Made by a program: the position numbers and the translations under genes. From assembly GCF_000004195.4 (NCBI RefSeq), contig NC_030681.2, positions 135,873,506 to 135,937,505 of the forward strand: a stretch of DNA of 64,000 nucleotides. Reading direction: 5' to 3'. Shown in pieces: positions 10,984 to 23,490 of the stretch (position 1 is its first letter; each line of letters begins with the position of its first letter). Below the pieces are notes generated by a model. It was not told where the DNA came from, did no database searches, and was given only the letters and a program-made list of their open reading frames with translations. This DNA is from Xenopus tropicalis. Taxonomy: Eukaryota; Chordata; Amphibia; Anura; Pipidae.

Positions 10984-11405
10984 GGGAGTGAATCTGTCCC
11001 ATTTGGCTTTGCCAAAAAAAGTGCGGATCTTTGAAAAGATTTGTGAAACAGTGAAAATGATGCGCAGCAAAAAAATTTAAAAATTACGCCCGTAATTTTT
11101 TTAATGCACACAACAATTTTTCGTTACGCACCAAATTTTTCCATGGAAATTTTTGCTCCCCATTTAACGTAAAAAATCGGCAATGGTGAAATGTGGAAGT
11201 TTGCCAAGATGCCTGGCTCATCGCTACTACTAGTGAGCGAACTGTCCCGTTTCTCTTTACCAAAAAATTCATGAAACACAGAAAATGTTGACAATTTTTT
11301 GACGTGCACTGACATTTTATAAGCACAACGTATGCGAATTTTCACTCCAGTTTCACCCAAAAAAATGCACCAGTGGTGAAATGCAAAGTTTCAGTGCAAA
11401 TCCTT
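10984..11405. mobile_element. Degenerate hAT-like MITEs (TAGTGATGAGCGAA type), two adjacent pieces
   Basis: GTGAATCTGTCCCATTTGGC followed by TTTGCC, and later CTAGTGAGCGAACTGTCCCG followed by CAAAAAATTCATGAAACA, match the ends and interior of the clear copies at 17559-17732 and 39872-40261. No clean target duplication could be assigned. Confidence 0.5.
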
Positions 11406-11414
11406 CCCTTATGC

Positions 11415-11990
11415 TAGGGGGGTTATTTATCAAAAATTGTTTTTTTTCTGTAATTTGATTTTTTTTTTGCACTAAATGTAAATGTAAAATTTAAAGCTTG
11501 TGAGGCCATGTAGAACTCACTGGGAGATGTCCTAAAACTTTGAATTATTTTCAAGGTATTTTCACAGTTTTATTAACATGTTTTTTTAATTGAAATTTTT
11601 TTATAAATAAGGTAACATTCTTTTTTTTGTTTTTTTCATTTCAAGGTTTTTTATTCAAAGTATATGAATATGAATTATGATAAAAATTAAATGGCAAATG
11701 TATGTTCTTCTATTGTTGGAAACAGACGTTATGTCTATTTGTTTGATTTTTCTTTTTATTGTTGTTTTTATTTTTTCTACCATCCATTTGTATGTACCAT
11801 GAAAATCTTTAAAAAAAAATGTACAAGTAGAGTAAAAATAGAAAAGTACAAATAGAAAAGAAGGATAAAACTAAAATCTTAGGCGGCCTAATAACATCAA
11901 CCATTTATCCTTTATTCTGAGATCTAAGGAACTAAAAGAATTAAAATAATTAAAAAGTTTTACAAATTTCAACACCATGAGAATCTCATC
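11415..11990. other. T-rich MITE-like sequence, boundaries unclear
   Basis: CTAGGGGGGTTATTTATCAA resembles a MITE left end, and the GAGGCCATGTAGAACTCACTGGGAG block is similar to one at 19706-19738. No coding sequence is visible; ORFs here are AT-rich chance frames. Confidence 0.35.
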
Positions 11991-12110
11991 AAAAATAGTT
12001 TCAATTAAAGAAATGCTAAATAATTCTGTTTTGTAAATGATAATATTGTGGCAGGTGAAATTAAAATGAATTAGATAACAGTCCAACTAAGCATGATCTG
12101 TTATTGCTTG

Positions 12111-12769
12111 TACAGATATGGGATCCATTATCCAGAAACCCTTTATCCAGAAAGTTTCAAATAAAGGGAAGGCCATTTGGCATAGACTGCATTAGAAGCA
12201 AATACTATTCATTTTTAAAAATTATTTTCTTTTTCTCTGTAATAATAAAACAGTACCTGTACTTGATCCCAACTAAGATATAATTACCCCTTATTGGGGC
12301 AGAACAGTCCTATTGGGTTTATTTAATGGTTAAATGATTCCCTTTTCTCTGTAATAATAAAACAGTACCTTGTACTTGATCCCAACTAAGATATAATTAC
12401 CCCTTATTGGGGGCAGAACAGCCCTATTGGGTTTATTTCATGGTTAAATGATTCCCTTTTCTCTGTAATAATAAAACAGTACCTGTACTTGATCCCAACT
12501 AAGATATAATTACCCCTTATTGGGGGCAGAACAGCCCTATTGGGTTTATTTCATGGTTAAATGATTCCCTTTTCTCTGTAATAATAAAACAGTACCTGTA
12601 CTTGATCCCAACTAAGATATAATTACCCCTTATTAGAGCCAAAACAAGCCTATTGAGTATAATAAAAATGATTAGTAGACTCAAGGTATGGAGATCCAAA
12701 TTACAGAAAGACCCCTTTACTCATAAAACTCAAGGTTCTGAGCATTCTGGGTAACAGGTCCCATATATA
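12111..12769 (-). mobile_element. CAGGTATGGG MITE carrying about 3-4 units of the 113-bp repeat
   Basis: The left end ACAGATATGGGATCCATTAT and right end AACAGGTCCCATATATAG are the inverted termini. Between them the GTAATAATAAAACAGTACC block recurs near 12239, 12352, 12467 and 12580, a spacing of about 113 bp. The short ORF at 12517-12699 is a translation of the repeat. Confidence 0.8.
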
Positions 12770-12775
12770 GATCTT

Positions 12776-14600
12776 TTATCCACAAACCAGCTACTGAGAA
12801 AGTTTAACACATGCCATTTCCTATAGTGTTCTTAAACAAACAATTATTCCTTCTTTGCTAATTTGCATTATCATTTTGTTTCTCTGTAAAACCCCAGGTG
12901 ACAAGCATTATGGGATACATTTCATACCTGTAATTGGTTGTCAAAGTTTGGGCTTAAAAGCCACATAAGATCATAAACACATGTTGTTTACCAAATTCCA
13001 TATGGAGCCTACAATAGAATTCCATCACACTGAAAAATTGATCTGAACATTCTTTATTCTTTATATCTCCTAAATGCCTAATGACATTAAGATCCTGAAA
13101 GCAAGATGGCCAACATGAAATTCCAGTTGTTGAGAAGAGTTGTTTGTCACCATGAGCACAGCATTGTCTTAGCATCTGATAGCATTAACACTGATAATCA
13201 CTAAATCCTAGGGTAACAAGCATACCCATACAGATCAATATAGCTTGCCAGGAATAGCCATAGGTGCATAAAGCTCCATGTTGATCAATACAGCTTTGTA
13301 CATACAATGAAGCCACAAATCAATACAATGGCATAATGCAGACCATTGTTGCTCTAGAATGAATTAGATCAGTTAAATACATTCATTTACAGTAAATGAA
13401 AACACATGGACTCTGTAAATTCCTATACAGCCTTCCTACATATATAATAATTGTTGCATTACATCTACCTGCTGTTGTGTTATATGCAATCAGGTGGGAC
13501 TTGCCTTCTGTAGCTCCCATAGCATGGCATTTGCCTGCACCTCTTCCCCTTACTTTAATGTTTAGACCCAAAATATGTGCTTGGTTCCTTCTGTGAACAG
13601 CTATGAAGAAGATGAGACAAATAGAAACATAATTCAAAGGGAAACAGGTGCATAAGTCGGAGTAAGTTGTTAATGAGATGGAGTGAGTTGGAGCTTGTCA
13701 GATGCAAAATGGTAGAGCATTCCTAGGGCACGGGGCAATCTGGGGCAATTTGGGGCAATCTGGTTATATGCATGACTCTACTCTTGTGGTGAACTGTATG
13801 GACAATAGATTGTCCCGATCTGAGTGTAAAGAACATTAGGGAGTGTATGGGCAGATGGGGCCAATATAGAGTGGAGAAGAGGTTTGGAGCACTTCAGGGG
13901 GCAGGTTGAGAAAGATGTGCTTTATGCACCACTTACAGGGAGCCAGGATATAGATTATAGTAATAAAGTAGAGGAGAATGGTTAGATACGAGTGAAATGA
14001 TGGCAGCAGCAAGGATAGATTGCAGTGGAAATAGAGATTCTGGGAGATCGGCTAATGGTAGGATTCCCCTTGAGAAAGGCTTTCTGTGCTGAAACGTTGG
14101 GGTAATTCTCCTCTTTGGCAAGTGTATTCGCTTACCTGTGTCTTTCTGTGCACATTTTTGTGCTATGTATTATCTTAGGGAATCATGTGTTATTGACTGT
14201 ATTGTATTGCTAAAAATTGACTTTTGTTAAATTTTCTGTATACTATATAAAAGATAATTACTTTTTAAAACTACCACTGTGTCTGTGATTATTTGTGTGG
14301 AAGCCCTTATACAATCAATATAGATGAATTAATAATTAATAATAGGTTGAAGCAGTCTAAATTAGAGAGATACGCTCCTAATCAATGTTTTTGCAGTACA
14401 TTTTTTTAATGATTTTCTTAAAGAGACTGTATGGGAAACAGCCTTCGTGTAATTTGGAGCTTTCTGGGCCTGGCATTTGTATGGCTAACATAAACTTAAC
14501 AATCGCCCAGCACCTGATCTGGGAACTGGCATTTATATTGTAGTGTCACCCACTGTGACCTACAGCACTTATATTTGCCTATTTATGTCTGTTAGTTACC
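12776..14600. other. No gene recognised
   Basis: Short ORFs only. GAGAAAGGCTTTCTGTGCTG followed by AAACGTTGGG (near 14075-14104) resembles a repeat core that recurs in amphibian DNA, but I cannot give it borders. Confidence 0.35.
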
Positions 14601-14608
14601 CTCCCATA

Positions 14609-14814
14609 TAGATTGTAAGCTCTACGGGGCAGGGACCTCCTTCCTCTTGTGTCCTCGACTCTTAACCTATTGCTGCTGTATTTATCTGTATTTATTATTA
14701 TACTTTGTATTTATCTATTATCTTAACACCCTGTTTGTATTAATGTTTTCTACTGTACAGCGCTGCGTACATAAGTAGCGCTTTATAAATAAAGATATAC
14801 ATACATATACATAC
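14609..14814 (+). repeat. L2/CR1-like LINE 3' end with ATACATACA tail
   Basis: It starts TAGATTGTAAGCTCTACGGG and ends TGTACAGCGCTGCGTACATA, AGTAGCGCTTTATAAATAAA, then (TACA)n. Close copies are at 35805-36020 and 56991-57200. Confidence 0.65.
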
Positions 14815-15460
14815 AATGGCTGTGAAGCAGTTTAATAATATCCCAAGAATACCAAAACTAAGCAGTAACAGGATTCTTAAGAAAGTCCTAATAAAATTAT
14901 TTTGTTACAGGAACAGCTCACAAAGAAGAGCAGTGTGAGCCATTCCTGTGCGTGTTGGTTGTGCGCAAATATAGCAGCCATTTTCACTTTGCCAATTTAA
15001 ATCTGCAATTTGTGAAATTTCTCCACGCCACTAAAGTTGGCAGAGTGTGCTCACAAATATTCACAATTTGCAATTAGGCCATATTTAATAAACACTAAAG
15101 GACAATTGCACTGTGAATAAAAAATTTGCAATTATGTTTGCACATTAAATGCACCAATCGCGTCCAGTTTTCTACACGGCAGGGCAAATATGTTCAATGT
15201 GTGAATAATTCTGAGCTGCGCAAACTTTATAAATGAGCCCCACTGCCTTTATACTGTACCTTAATGCAGAGAACGTGGAGCTGTATCTGGAAAGTGACAT
15301 GTTTAATCACTGGAATACATTACAGCAGAGCAATGGCCAGAGGGAGCTTTAGCATTACGGAAAGGATTGCAGGAAAGCTCCAGCTACAGAATGCAGCACT
15401 TTCTGTGAAACCAAAATGCTTAACTATGTACCAGCGTAGACTGTTTAGTCCTATATTGGC
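14815..15460. other. No gene recognised
   Basis: AT-rich with a short ORF at 15264-15482 that shows no domain. CAATTTGCAATTAGGCCATA near 15063 may be part of a MITE end. Confidence 0.35.
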
Positions 15461-16029
15461 ACTTTGGCAGCAATTGCCTTAGATATCACTGATGGTGAAA
15501 AATGAATCTCAGAGTTGAGCTACAAAGGCAGCAGTAAGACTGGGCTTCTCTGCCAGCAAGATGGCGCTGAGTGCACAGCCTACATGGAAGACATAGGTAG
15601 ACCTCTGCCAGCTTGGGGGAAAGTCCTACATACATCCATTTAATAATGTTTATAACAACATATGTTTTGTGCATTTGTAAAAATGAACAGGGGGAGCTGT
15701 GCCTGAAGCCTTAATCCAGCAATAGTTTAACAACACATTTGTAGCGAAGGGCCCTATCCCAATATCCTTAGTTGCCTTCTCCACTAGAAGTCCCACTGGG
15801 CCTTCTCCACTGCAATCCACCCACTGTTTTCCAGTATTCTCATTGAAGTCCTTTTCAGCTATACAGGTTGTAATTTCTGCAGCTATCTGGTTGCTATGGT
15901 TCAAATTACCCTAGCAACCAGGCGTTGATTCTTTGAGATACAAAGTTGAGATACCCTTCATTCTTTGCATCTCAACTCTGAGATTTATTTTTCACCATCA
16001 GTGATCTCAAAGGCAATTGCTGCCAAAGT
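15461..16029. repeat. Inverted repeat, arms about 65 bp
   Basis: The left arm 15461-15528 (ACTTTGGCAGCAATTGCC ... AATCTCAGAGTTGAG) is the reverse complement of 15965-16029 with few mismatches. The spacer includes GGTTGCTATGGTTCAAATTA, also found inverted at 16225-16258, so two inverted repeats interlock here. Confidence 0.7.
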
Positions 16030-16039
16030 TGTACAACAT

Positions 16040-16360
16040 GGAAAACTTACCATATGAAAATGTGAATATTGTCATCTATCTAGACTCTGAGGTCCCTCAC
16101 AGGGGGCTGGCACCAACTTGTTATGCCTCTGGCTACAATTTTAGTGTTATTGCTACTTTGTATTACTTAACTTTCTATTCAGGCCCTCACCTATTCTTAT
16201 TCCAGTCTCTCGTTCAAATCAACGCCTGGTTGCTAGGGTAATTTGAACCATAACAACCAGTTTGCTGCAGAAATTCCAAACTGTAGAGCTGCTACATAAA
16301 AGGCTCACACTCTAAAGCATACTAAAAGTTAATGTAAAGGCGAAAAATCCCTTTAAACTC
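16040..16360 (-). mobile_element. TTAAAGGG-type (T2-like) MITE, partial
   Basis: CAACGCCTGGTTGCTAGGGT and the end block CATACTAAAAGTTAATGTAA ... CCCTTTAA match, in reverse, the full copy at 50650-51103. The T2 name is from memory of frog MITE families whose target reads TTAAAGGRR. Confidence 0.5.
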
Positions 16361-16480
16361 AAGTAGATCTGAAATAAGAAGAAACTGATGAAGCATTGGA
16401 AGTACTTACTGGCAGACAGGTAATGACCACATCTATTTTAGTAAAACGGAATAATATGGGACATAATTTGGTTCTTAAGT

Positions 16481-16994
16481 AGAGATGTAGCGAACTGTTC
16501 GCCGGCGAACTAATTCACGCGAACATCGGGTGTTCGCAAACGCGTTTTTTCACGAACTTTTGGCGATGTTCGCCACGTTTTTTTTTTGCGCCGCGTTTTT
16601 TCGCCTCGGTTTTTTCCGCCGCGTTTTTTCGCTTCGGTTTTTCGCCTTTGCGTATACATAGGAATAGCTTGGGGTTTTTTTTTTGGCGTTATTTTTTGGG
16701 GGGGGTTTTTTGGCATTATTTTTTTGCGTTTTTTTTTTTTTGCATTTTTTTTACAAAGTATTTTTCAGAGAAATTTTTGCTTGATCCCCCTCCTGCATGC
16801 CACTGTCCAGGTCGTGGCACCCTTTAAACAACTTTAAAATCAGTTTTCTGTCCAGAAATGGCTTTTCTAGGTTTTAAAGTTCGCCTTCCCATTGAAGTCT
16901 ATGGGGTTCGCAAAGTTCGCGAATATTCGCGAGTTTTGCCGAAAGTCCGCGAACGGGTCCGTGAACATTTTTGGCGATGTTCGCTACATCACTA
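16481..16994. mobile_element. MITE family B, second copy, 8-9-bp target duplication
   Basis: It starts AGAGATGTAGCGAACTGTTC and ends GTTCGCTACATCACTA. TTCTTAAGT at 16472-16480 and TTCTTAAGC at 16995-17003 match at 8 of 9 positions. The interior carries long T runs and TTTTTTCGCC blocks. Short ORFs are by-products. Confidence 0.75.
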
Positions 16995-17003
16995 TTCTTA
17001 AGC

Positions 17004-17550
17004 ATTGATATCAGTGCTGAGAACGACAGATGAGAGACAGAAGTGAGCAGAACGTGCCTTTCCCACATCCTACCAGGCTGCACCCCATGGAACACTGGCC
17101 CATATCACATGGGATGGCTTTAAGCAGTGAAGCCACTTTTTAAGCATGAAAAAAGGTCACAACCTAAGTGACCTCCTGGTCAAGACTGACATAATTAATC
17201 ACTATCCCATCATGGCCTCATCATGCTCTAAAAAAAAACAAATGCTTCTATAGAGCAGATGGCAGTGCGTTGTGCGGTAATTGTATAACTGCTGCGCATG
17301 TCACGCTGCCATAGCCACAAACCCCCAAGCACAACAACAAGGATACAGCCCTCTGCAATCAATTAGCCACATTGTTTGTTATACATGGGACTGACTAAGC
17401 AAATTCTCAAACACAGAACTAGCCACAAACACTCCCTGCATAGTAGTGCTAATCAAGGCATAGTCTAGAAGGACTCGATTAGCACAATATGGAAGAGTAC
17501 ATTTTATGGCAGGTGTTTGTGTCCCAGCACAAAAAGTATCATTTGTTCAA
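17004..17550. other. No gene recognised
   Basis: No supported ORF, no paired repeat. Confidence 0.4.
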
Positions 17551-17558
17551 GAACTGAA

Positions 17559-17732
17559 TAGTGATGAGCATATCTGTCCTGTTTCGCTTCATCGGAAAAT
17601 TTGCCTATCTTTCAGAAGATACGCAAAACAGCGAAAAATTTGCGAAACGCGTTTCTCCAAAAAATCCACCAATGGCGAAACGTGGGAATTTGCCACGAAT
17701 CCGTGCCTGCCAAAAACTTTCACCCATCACTA
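17559..17732. mobile_element. hAT-like MITE, 174 bp
   Basis: Ends TAGTGATGAGCATATCTG and TTTCACCCATCACTA. Flanks GAACTGAA (17551-17558) and GAACTGGA (17733-17740) are an 8-bp duplication with one mismatch. An 8-bp duplication and TAGTG ends fit the hAT superfamily. Confidence 0.7.
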
Positions 17733-17740
17733 GAACTGGA

Positions 17741-18630
17741 CAATTTTTTCGCTATTAAAATGATATTTGTTGAATGTATTAGGAGATTTGTTATATATAC
17801 TGTGGGCAGTGCTCGAGCATAACAAATACACTTCAGCATTCACTCATCACATCATACATATACATACTCACAACATTCACCACCCTGATTGACAGGCTTG
17901 GATGCCCGTGGAGGGACATTTTTGTATATATAAAGGGTTCACCAATTTGTACAATTTTTGATCAAAGTTGCCAACAATTTTTGGGCAGGTCATTGGCCAA
18001 TTTGGCCAAGTGGGACAATTACTACACACAGCACACAGATGAACCTTAATACCTGATTAATGGCCATTGTAAGTACAAGGAAGCCTTTCACCTACTGCCC
18101 TGCACTCTACATGCATATTAGCCACAATTACTAGCAGAAGGACATAGGTATTATAGGCACATCAATATATTGCACATGGTAGTGACAAGGCTGCCATGTT
18201 TTGCTTTAGTTATGGTTCTGGATGCAGATCAGCAATTTTGGCAATTAGCCTTCTATGCTTTGTAAATTAGTCACATTGTCTTGTATAAAAACTGAATATG
18301 GAGTTAAGGGACTTATGAAAACAAACATGAGGCCTCTTTTTAACATACAATACTGAACAGGGGGGCAATGGGTGTTTTCAAATAATAACTCTATTCCTAT
18401 TGTAAGAATATGATTAGCTTTCAGTTTCCCCAGTGTTAGTAAAAGGGGCCCACGTGTGTTCCATAGTGGGCTCAATGTGTATCACTGCTGCCTTTTAGTG
18501 CTGGCAGAACCCTCTCTCTGTATGTTCTTGCTCTGCTTGCATGGGTTTCCTATGGGTACTCCAGTTTATTCCTATAATCCAAAAACATACAATTGGCTTC
18601 TAATACAATGAACCATAAATGTGATACAGA
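17741..18630. other. No gene recognised
   Basis: Short chance ORFs only. Confidence 0.4.
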
Positions 18631-18637
18631 CCTCGGA

Positions 18638-18692
18638 TTGTAAGCTCTGCTGGGACAGGGCCAATGTCAGTGCTATAAAAATAAAGCATAAT
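18638..18692 (+). repeat. Short L2/CR1-like 3' end remnant
   Basis: GATTGTAAGCTCTGCTGGGA followed by CAGGG and then CTATAAAAATAAAGC is a shortened version of the 3' ends at 14609 and 35805. Confidence 0.45.
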
Positions 18693-19315
18693 AACCTAAA
18701 GAATGTTCCATTAATAAGAGCAATAGAGCACTTTATCTAAGAAGATAAACTGTCCAATGGGGGTTCTTATTTTCAGTGCTGGATTTCTTATCCGGGCGCC
18801 CCGAGGCTGCCTCCATTTGTCCCAACCCCCCCACTAAATTTGTGCATCCCAAGGCCCATATAAAGAAATGATCTGGGACCTTTCTTGGTACTCTAGTTAG
18901 ACACAAGGGCAGTTGTTACAATATTAGTAAAGTTGTGCAATGCACTTTATGAAGAGTTTGCACTGACAGATATGGTAAATATTTTGAAGAATATTTACGT
19001 ATGGATGCGTTATGCAGTTTGTTGATCCAGAGTCATTTTACTGTCAAGAAAGAGTTTTAAACCCTGCAGGGCAGATTGGAGACAGCTTCCCATGCCTTGT
19101 CTGCCTTCTCTGGCTGCTCTGTGTTCAGCCTGATTATCTCTGTTAGGTAACAGTAGAATTGGTACAGTACGGACTGTATAATAGTGTGAATAGTGAGGCT
19201 TTTAATGTTTACCATAAGGTAAATAATCTGTTACTTGTAGTCAATTTCCCCTCACAGTTCAGCCCAGTGTGCGAGTATTTGCAGGGTGCAAAAATATTGG
19301 TATTTACATGACTCC
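18693..19315. other. No gene recognised
   Basis: No ORF or paired repeat supported. Confidence 0.4.
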
Positions 19316-19317
19316 TT

Positions 19318-19473
19318 GGTAGCAATGAGAGAGTCTGTCCCATTTCACTTTGCCAAAAACATTGCAAAACTGCTGAAAAATTTGCAAAATTATAAAAAAA
19401 AAAGAGTGAAACAAGGCTATTCCATGACTTTTTTTCTCACTCTGTGAATTTTTGCAAATTTGCTCATCACTAC
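19318..19473. mobile_element. Degenerate hAT-like MITE
   Basis: GAGTCTGTCCCATTTCACTT followed by TGCCAAAAA at the left and AAATTTGCTCATCACTA at the right match the family of 17559-17732 and 39872-40261. The left end has decayed. Confidence 0.5.
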
Positions 19474-19587
19474 CCCTTAGCTCTGCGGTGCATGGGAGCA
19501 CGATGGCTGATAGAAAGCTTGGATTCAGCTGCCCCAATGAACTTCTGATCTGTAGGACCTGTGTTTTAGGCCAATATACAACAACAA

Positions 19588-19974
19588 TAAATGGGGCATT
19601 TACTATTTTTTTTTTTCGGTTCAGGATGTTTTATCACCGAAAACTCGATTTTATTATGTGACAAAATCATGACAATTCCGAAATGCAAAAATACGCCAGC
19701 TAAAACTTGTTGAGATCATGTAGAAGTCAATGGCAGATGTCCCTTTCCCTTCCCTGGAGGATCCTATTTGCTTCATAGTTTTCAAGGTTTTCAAGGTTTT
19801 TTTGATTCTGATTTTTGTGCCACAAGTCGATAAAGTGACAACTTTGTTTTGTTTATGCTTTTTCAATTTGGATTTTTCTAGTAAATGACTGCCATTCGTG
19901 GAAATAAGTTTAGTTAGTGATTTTTTAAAAAGATAAAGCAATGAAAATCCAAATGTTAATAAATTTTCCCCTAA
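19588..19974. mobile_element. MITE-like element with GGGGCATTTA / TAAATTTTCCCC ends
   Basis: TGGGGCATTTACTATTTTTT at the left pairs loosely with TTAATAAATTTTCCCCTAAA at the right. The middle shares a GTAGAAGTCAATGGCAGATG block with related sequence at 11504-11535. Borders are approximate. Confidence 0.4.
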
Positions 19975-20360
19975 AGGGCGATACTAAGGTGGGCATGTAC
20001 TAACGTTCAAATTTTTTTTTTCCAATTTGTATTTTTTGTGCAAAAATATGATTTTTTTATAGAAAAAAACACAATTCTCAAGAGGTGTGATTTAGGAATG
20101 CAGCTGCAAGTGTGATTGTGCTAAAATGGAAGCATATATTGTACTTGTTTACAGGTTCTTGCATCTAAATTCATTTCTTTAGCAACCGCCATTGTGTACG
20201 TCCCTTCTCTTCTGCTAAATCATGTGCAAGTGCGCCTATTGGTGTTGGGGAGCCATGAAACTGTCATCACCCTGAATATGATTGCGATTCCTACAATGTG
20301 CTACATCAATAGGTACAACAGAAGGGGGGCACCCAAATCACATAATCACACAAGTTTCAT

Positions 20361-20760
20361 TTTAAAGGAGACATATCATATAATATTTAAAAATGTACCA
20401 GTAAATTATACTCCTCTAAATATAGATAGATTGTGCTTGAAAAAAAGTTGTATTTCAGACTGATTTATTGAGAAATTCCACCAAAGCCCCACTAGTCCCT
20501 CCCACCTGTTCCACTTCCTGCTGGCTGAATTATCTGGATGAGCTGGGGAGCCGGCGGCCCTCCATACACTGCACTGTAGGATAGGAACCAATCAGCAGCT
20601 AGGCTGACCTGATAGGGAACTGAAGCCTGTCTTTGCTTGTGTGAGTGCAAGGCTGTGATTGGCTCTCCCCCTCCTACTGTGCTTCTGGCAGGGACCGTTA
20701 GGACACGCCCATGAAGAGAAAGTTATAAACCTTGTGACCAACAGCACTCAGACTATATAG
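20361..20760. other. Possible TTTAAAGGAG-type MITE, ends unresolved
   Basis: TTTTAAAGGAGACATATCAT at 20360 looks like a left end of the TTAAAGG family. Downstream GCTGATTGG/CCAATCAGC palindromic segments are present. No right end was paired. Confidence 0.3.
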
Positions 20761-20771
20761 GAGGGATTTAT

Positions 20772-20930
20772 ACTCTGAGGCTGATTTATGAACAAAGGTG
20801 ACAAATGGCACAAGTGCAGTTGCCACTAGCAGCCAATCAGGTGTTTGCCTTAATTTTCTAAATTGTAATAGACTGTTCAAAATGAGTTGCTACTGGAAAC
20901 TGCACTTTTGCAGTATGGTAAATGATAACA
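20772..20930. mobile_element. Short foldback MITE
   Basis: GCTGATTTATGAACAAAGGT and GTGCAGTTGCCACTAGCAGC at the left pair with GCTACTGGAAACTGCAC and the TATGGTAAATGATAA end at the right. Confidence 0.4.
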
Positions 20931-21204
20931 TACAGTATGTATAAGTACATGTTATGTGTATGAATGCATTTATATGCATTTCCTCTCCACTTCTGTAATC
21001 CTATACCTCTATAGTAGGCGTATCCTAGGTGCCAGTGGCCTCCATTTACAAAGTGGGTATAGGAAACTTGCTTTTCTGTATAAGAAAACAATAACACCTG
21101 TTTGGCAAAAACAGGGGTAACTAACCATTTTTTTTTGCATGTTGCACCCTGTATTGCAAGAAGAAGAATTGCAGAATATCTATGTGTTCCAAAACATAGC
21201 ACAG

Positions 21205-21375
21205 ACAGGCCCGGACTGGCAATCTGTGAATTCTGGCCAATGCCAGAGGGGCTTCTGTAAGATGTCATAGACAGTCACTATTTATTGGGACGGTCGAGGC
21301 TGTTTGGGCCTCTGAAATGCCAGGGAGTATTTTAAATGCCAGTCCAGGCAGTGCCTGCTGTGGGATTGTCAGTGG
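21205..21375. repeat. Dispersed repeat (GACAGGCCCGGACTGGCAAT type)
   Basis: GACAGGCCCGGACTGGCAAT at the left and AATGCCAGTCCAGGCAGTGC at the right form an inverted pair. A related GTGTCGGACTGG sequence occurs at 30808. Confidence 0.4.
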
Positions 21376-22480
21376 GTACAACAAAGCTTTGCCCTATGGC
21401 AATCAGTAAAGACAGAATTTTCTTGCAAGGGCGCTAATTGCAGAGCAGAGAGCACAGCCAGACCTTGGACACAAGTGCTTTTTAAATGGAAACTAACGCA
21501 CATTTGCGCCTCCTTAGTTCTTTTGCACTTGTGTCCAGAGTCTCAGTAAATGACCTTTTGTGTGCTTAAGGACTTATAGTTATTAATCTTGACGTTCTGT
21601 CATATATAAGTTAGGTTAGAGTTCAAATTGAAAGCCACAAGGCACCAAGTTAAAACTGGGTGCCCTATCTCATATATATAGATGTGCATACTCTCTGGTT
21701 TGCCAATAGTCCTGCTTTTTCATTTCTTCCTGTGATTGGCAGTTTTTCTTGGGCATGTTTGGACATCCCTGAAGTGGTGATCACTGCAACAGGTAGAAAC
21801 AATCTGGGTAAGATATTTAGAACTAAGCTACTAAGTCAACACAGTCTGCTAGAGTGTCCCAAACACTAATAATGACTTAACTGCTTGGCATGGAGCAACG
21901 TCCATATCATGACATTCCCCAGCGAGGTTTATTGCTGCTGAGCTCCTTTTCTTTACTCTGAGGCTTTATAATACCAATAATGTGAAAGCCAAGCCCATCT
22001 CCTGCAATTTCTCAAAGTAAATTTTCCATGGATTTTGACTTGATTTCCACTAATTGACCATTAAAACTGTCTTGACTCTCAGTGACTGCCTCGTATAAAC
22101 GTATAAATGTATAAATGTGCTTCTGCTTTTCAACTTATGGAAATAAGTCTGACATGTATTATGCCTATTTTTTTTCGGTCTTAATGCATTTGAATTTCCG
22201 TAATACAACTTATAGTCTGCTTTGTAAGGGTTTAATCTATATTACAGTGCAATCTTACAATTTCATATTTGGAAAAAAATTAAGGTTTGGAATGTTAAAA
22301 AAAACAACAGAATTTTATAATGCTTTTTTAATAGTTATAAAAGGAAAACCTTAAAGACTTGGTGCCTCAGGCCATCTTGCCACCAAAGACCATAGCGATG
22401 TGCTTCCCTCCCCAGCTTTCCTCCTCCCCAGAGGTAGAGGGCAAGAAAACTAGTATACAGAGCACTATAGTGCTTTTCTA
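21376..22480. other. No gene recognised
   Basis: Only short ORFs without domains. Confidence 0.35.
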
Positions 22481-22483
22481 TAC

Positions 22484-22815
22484 TGGTATGGGACCTGTTA
22501 TCCAGAATGCTCAGGACCTGGGGTTTTCTGTATAAGGGATATTTCCATAATTGGATCTCCATACCTTAAGTCTACTAAATAATAATTTAAACATTACTTG
22601 AACTCAATAGGATTGTTTTGCATCCAATAAGGATTAATTATATCTTAGTTGGGATCAAATACAATGTACTGGTTTATTATTACAGAGAAAAAGGAAATCA
22701 TTTTGAAAAAAAAAAATCTAAATTATTTTGATTAAAATGGAGTCTATGGGAGATGGCCTTCCTGTAGTATGGAGCTTTCTGGGTAATGGGTTTTCAGATA
22801 ACAGGTCCCATATCT
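22484..22815 (+). mobile_element. CAGGTATGGG MITE, single-unit copy
   Basis: Ends CTGGTATGGGACCTGTTATC and GATAACAGGTCCCATATC are inverted. The interior contains the GGTTTATTATTACAGAGAAA block once only, so it shows the family before tandem growth. Total length is about 330 bp. Confidence 0.75.
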
Positions 22816-22819
22816 ATAG

Positions 22820-23180
22820 CTAAAAAAACAAACTTCCTGTTAATAATTGGTTTCAAAGTTACTTACAGTAAAATAGTCCCTAAGGCAAAGTTCTTGTATT
22901 GCATCTTGGCAGAAGAGCCTTATAGAACTAGAAATAAAAATGAATTGAATTATAACAATGTTCATTGATTTGAAAGTAATATGGATTTCAAATTGTCTGG
23001 GTGTGGCGGTTACATGGTGCCTTTTGCATTGGGTTCTATAAAACTATAAGGGATCATCACTTACAGCACTGTATATAAGAGATTCATATAATTTATTGTA
23101 TGTAAACTGCCAACAGTTGATTGAAGGTAGGATCTTCCATTTCCAGAAGATGGTGGTTTTTGACTGCCACCCAGCTACAT
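22820..23180. other. No gene recognised
   Basis: No supported ORF or repeat. Confidence 0.4.
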
Positions 23181-23184
23181 ACAG

Positions 23185-23200
23185 TATATATATATATATA

Positions 23201-23238
<38 letters not shown>

Positions 23239-23259
23239 TGTATATATATATATATATAG
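23185..23259. repeat. (TA)n microsatellite with CTG interruptions
   Basis: About 75 bp of alternating TA broken by ACTGTA. Overlapping YIYIYI ORFs on both strands are artefacts of it. Confidence 0.9.
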
Positions 23260-23261
23260 TT

Positions 23262-23490
23262 CCAGTAGAGGTAGCACTCCAACTATCAGGGGGTCACTGC
23301 CTGGGTGCTGTTGCATAACAAATAGTAAAATACAAATGCAGTAAAGGCTAGCACTCACAGGACTTTCGTTAGTGTATGTCAAAAAAAATAAAACAAAAAA
23401 AGGATCTAACAAAGCAGATATCTTACATGGTTTTTATTAATTCGACATTTCAGCTCCACACAGGAGCTTTCCTCAGCTTTTCCTATATAT
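23262..23490. repeat. Dispersed repeat with CGACATTTCAGCTCC core
   Basis: GTAGCACTCCAACTATCAGG, then TTTTTATTAATTCGACATTT, CAGCTCCACACAGGAGCTTT and CCTCAG. This arrangement recurs widely in frog DNA as I remember it. No coding role is seen. Confidence 0.45.

Noticed and set aside
23044..23412. Overlapping ORFs rich in Tyr-Ile on both strands
   Set aside because: They are translations of the (TA)n microsatellite.
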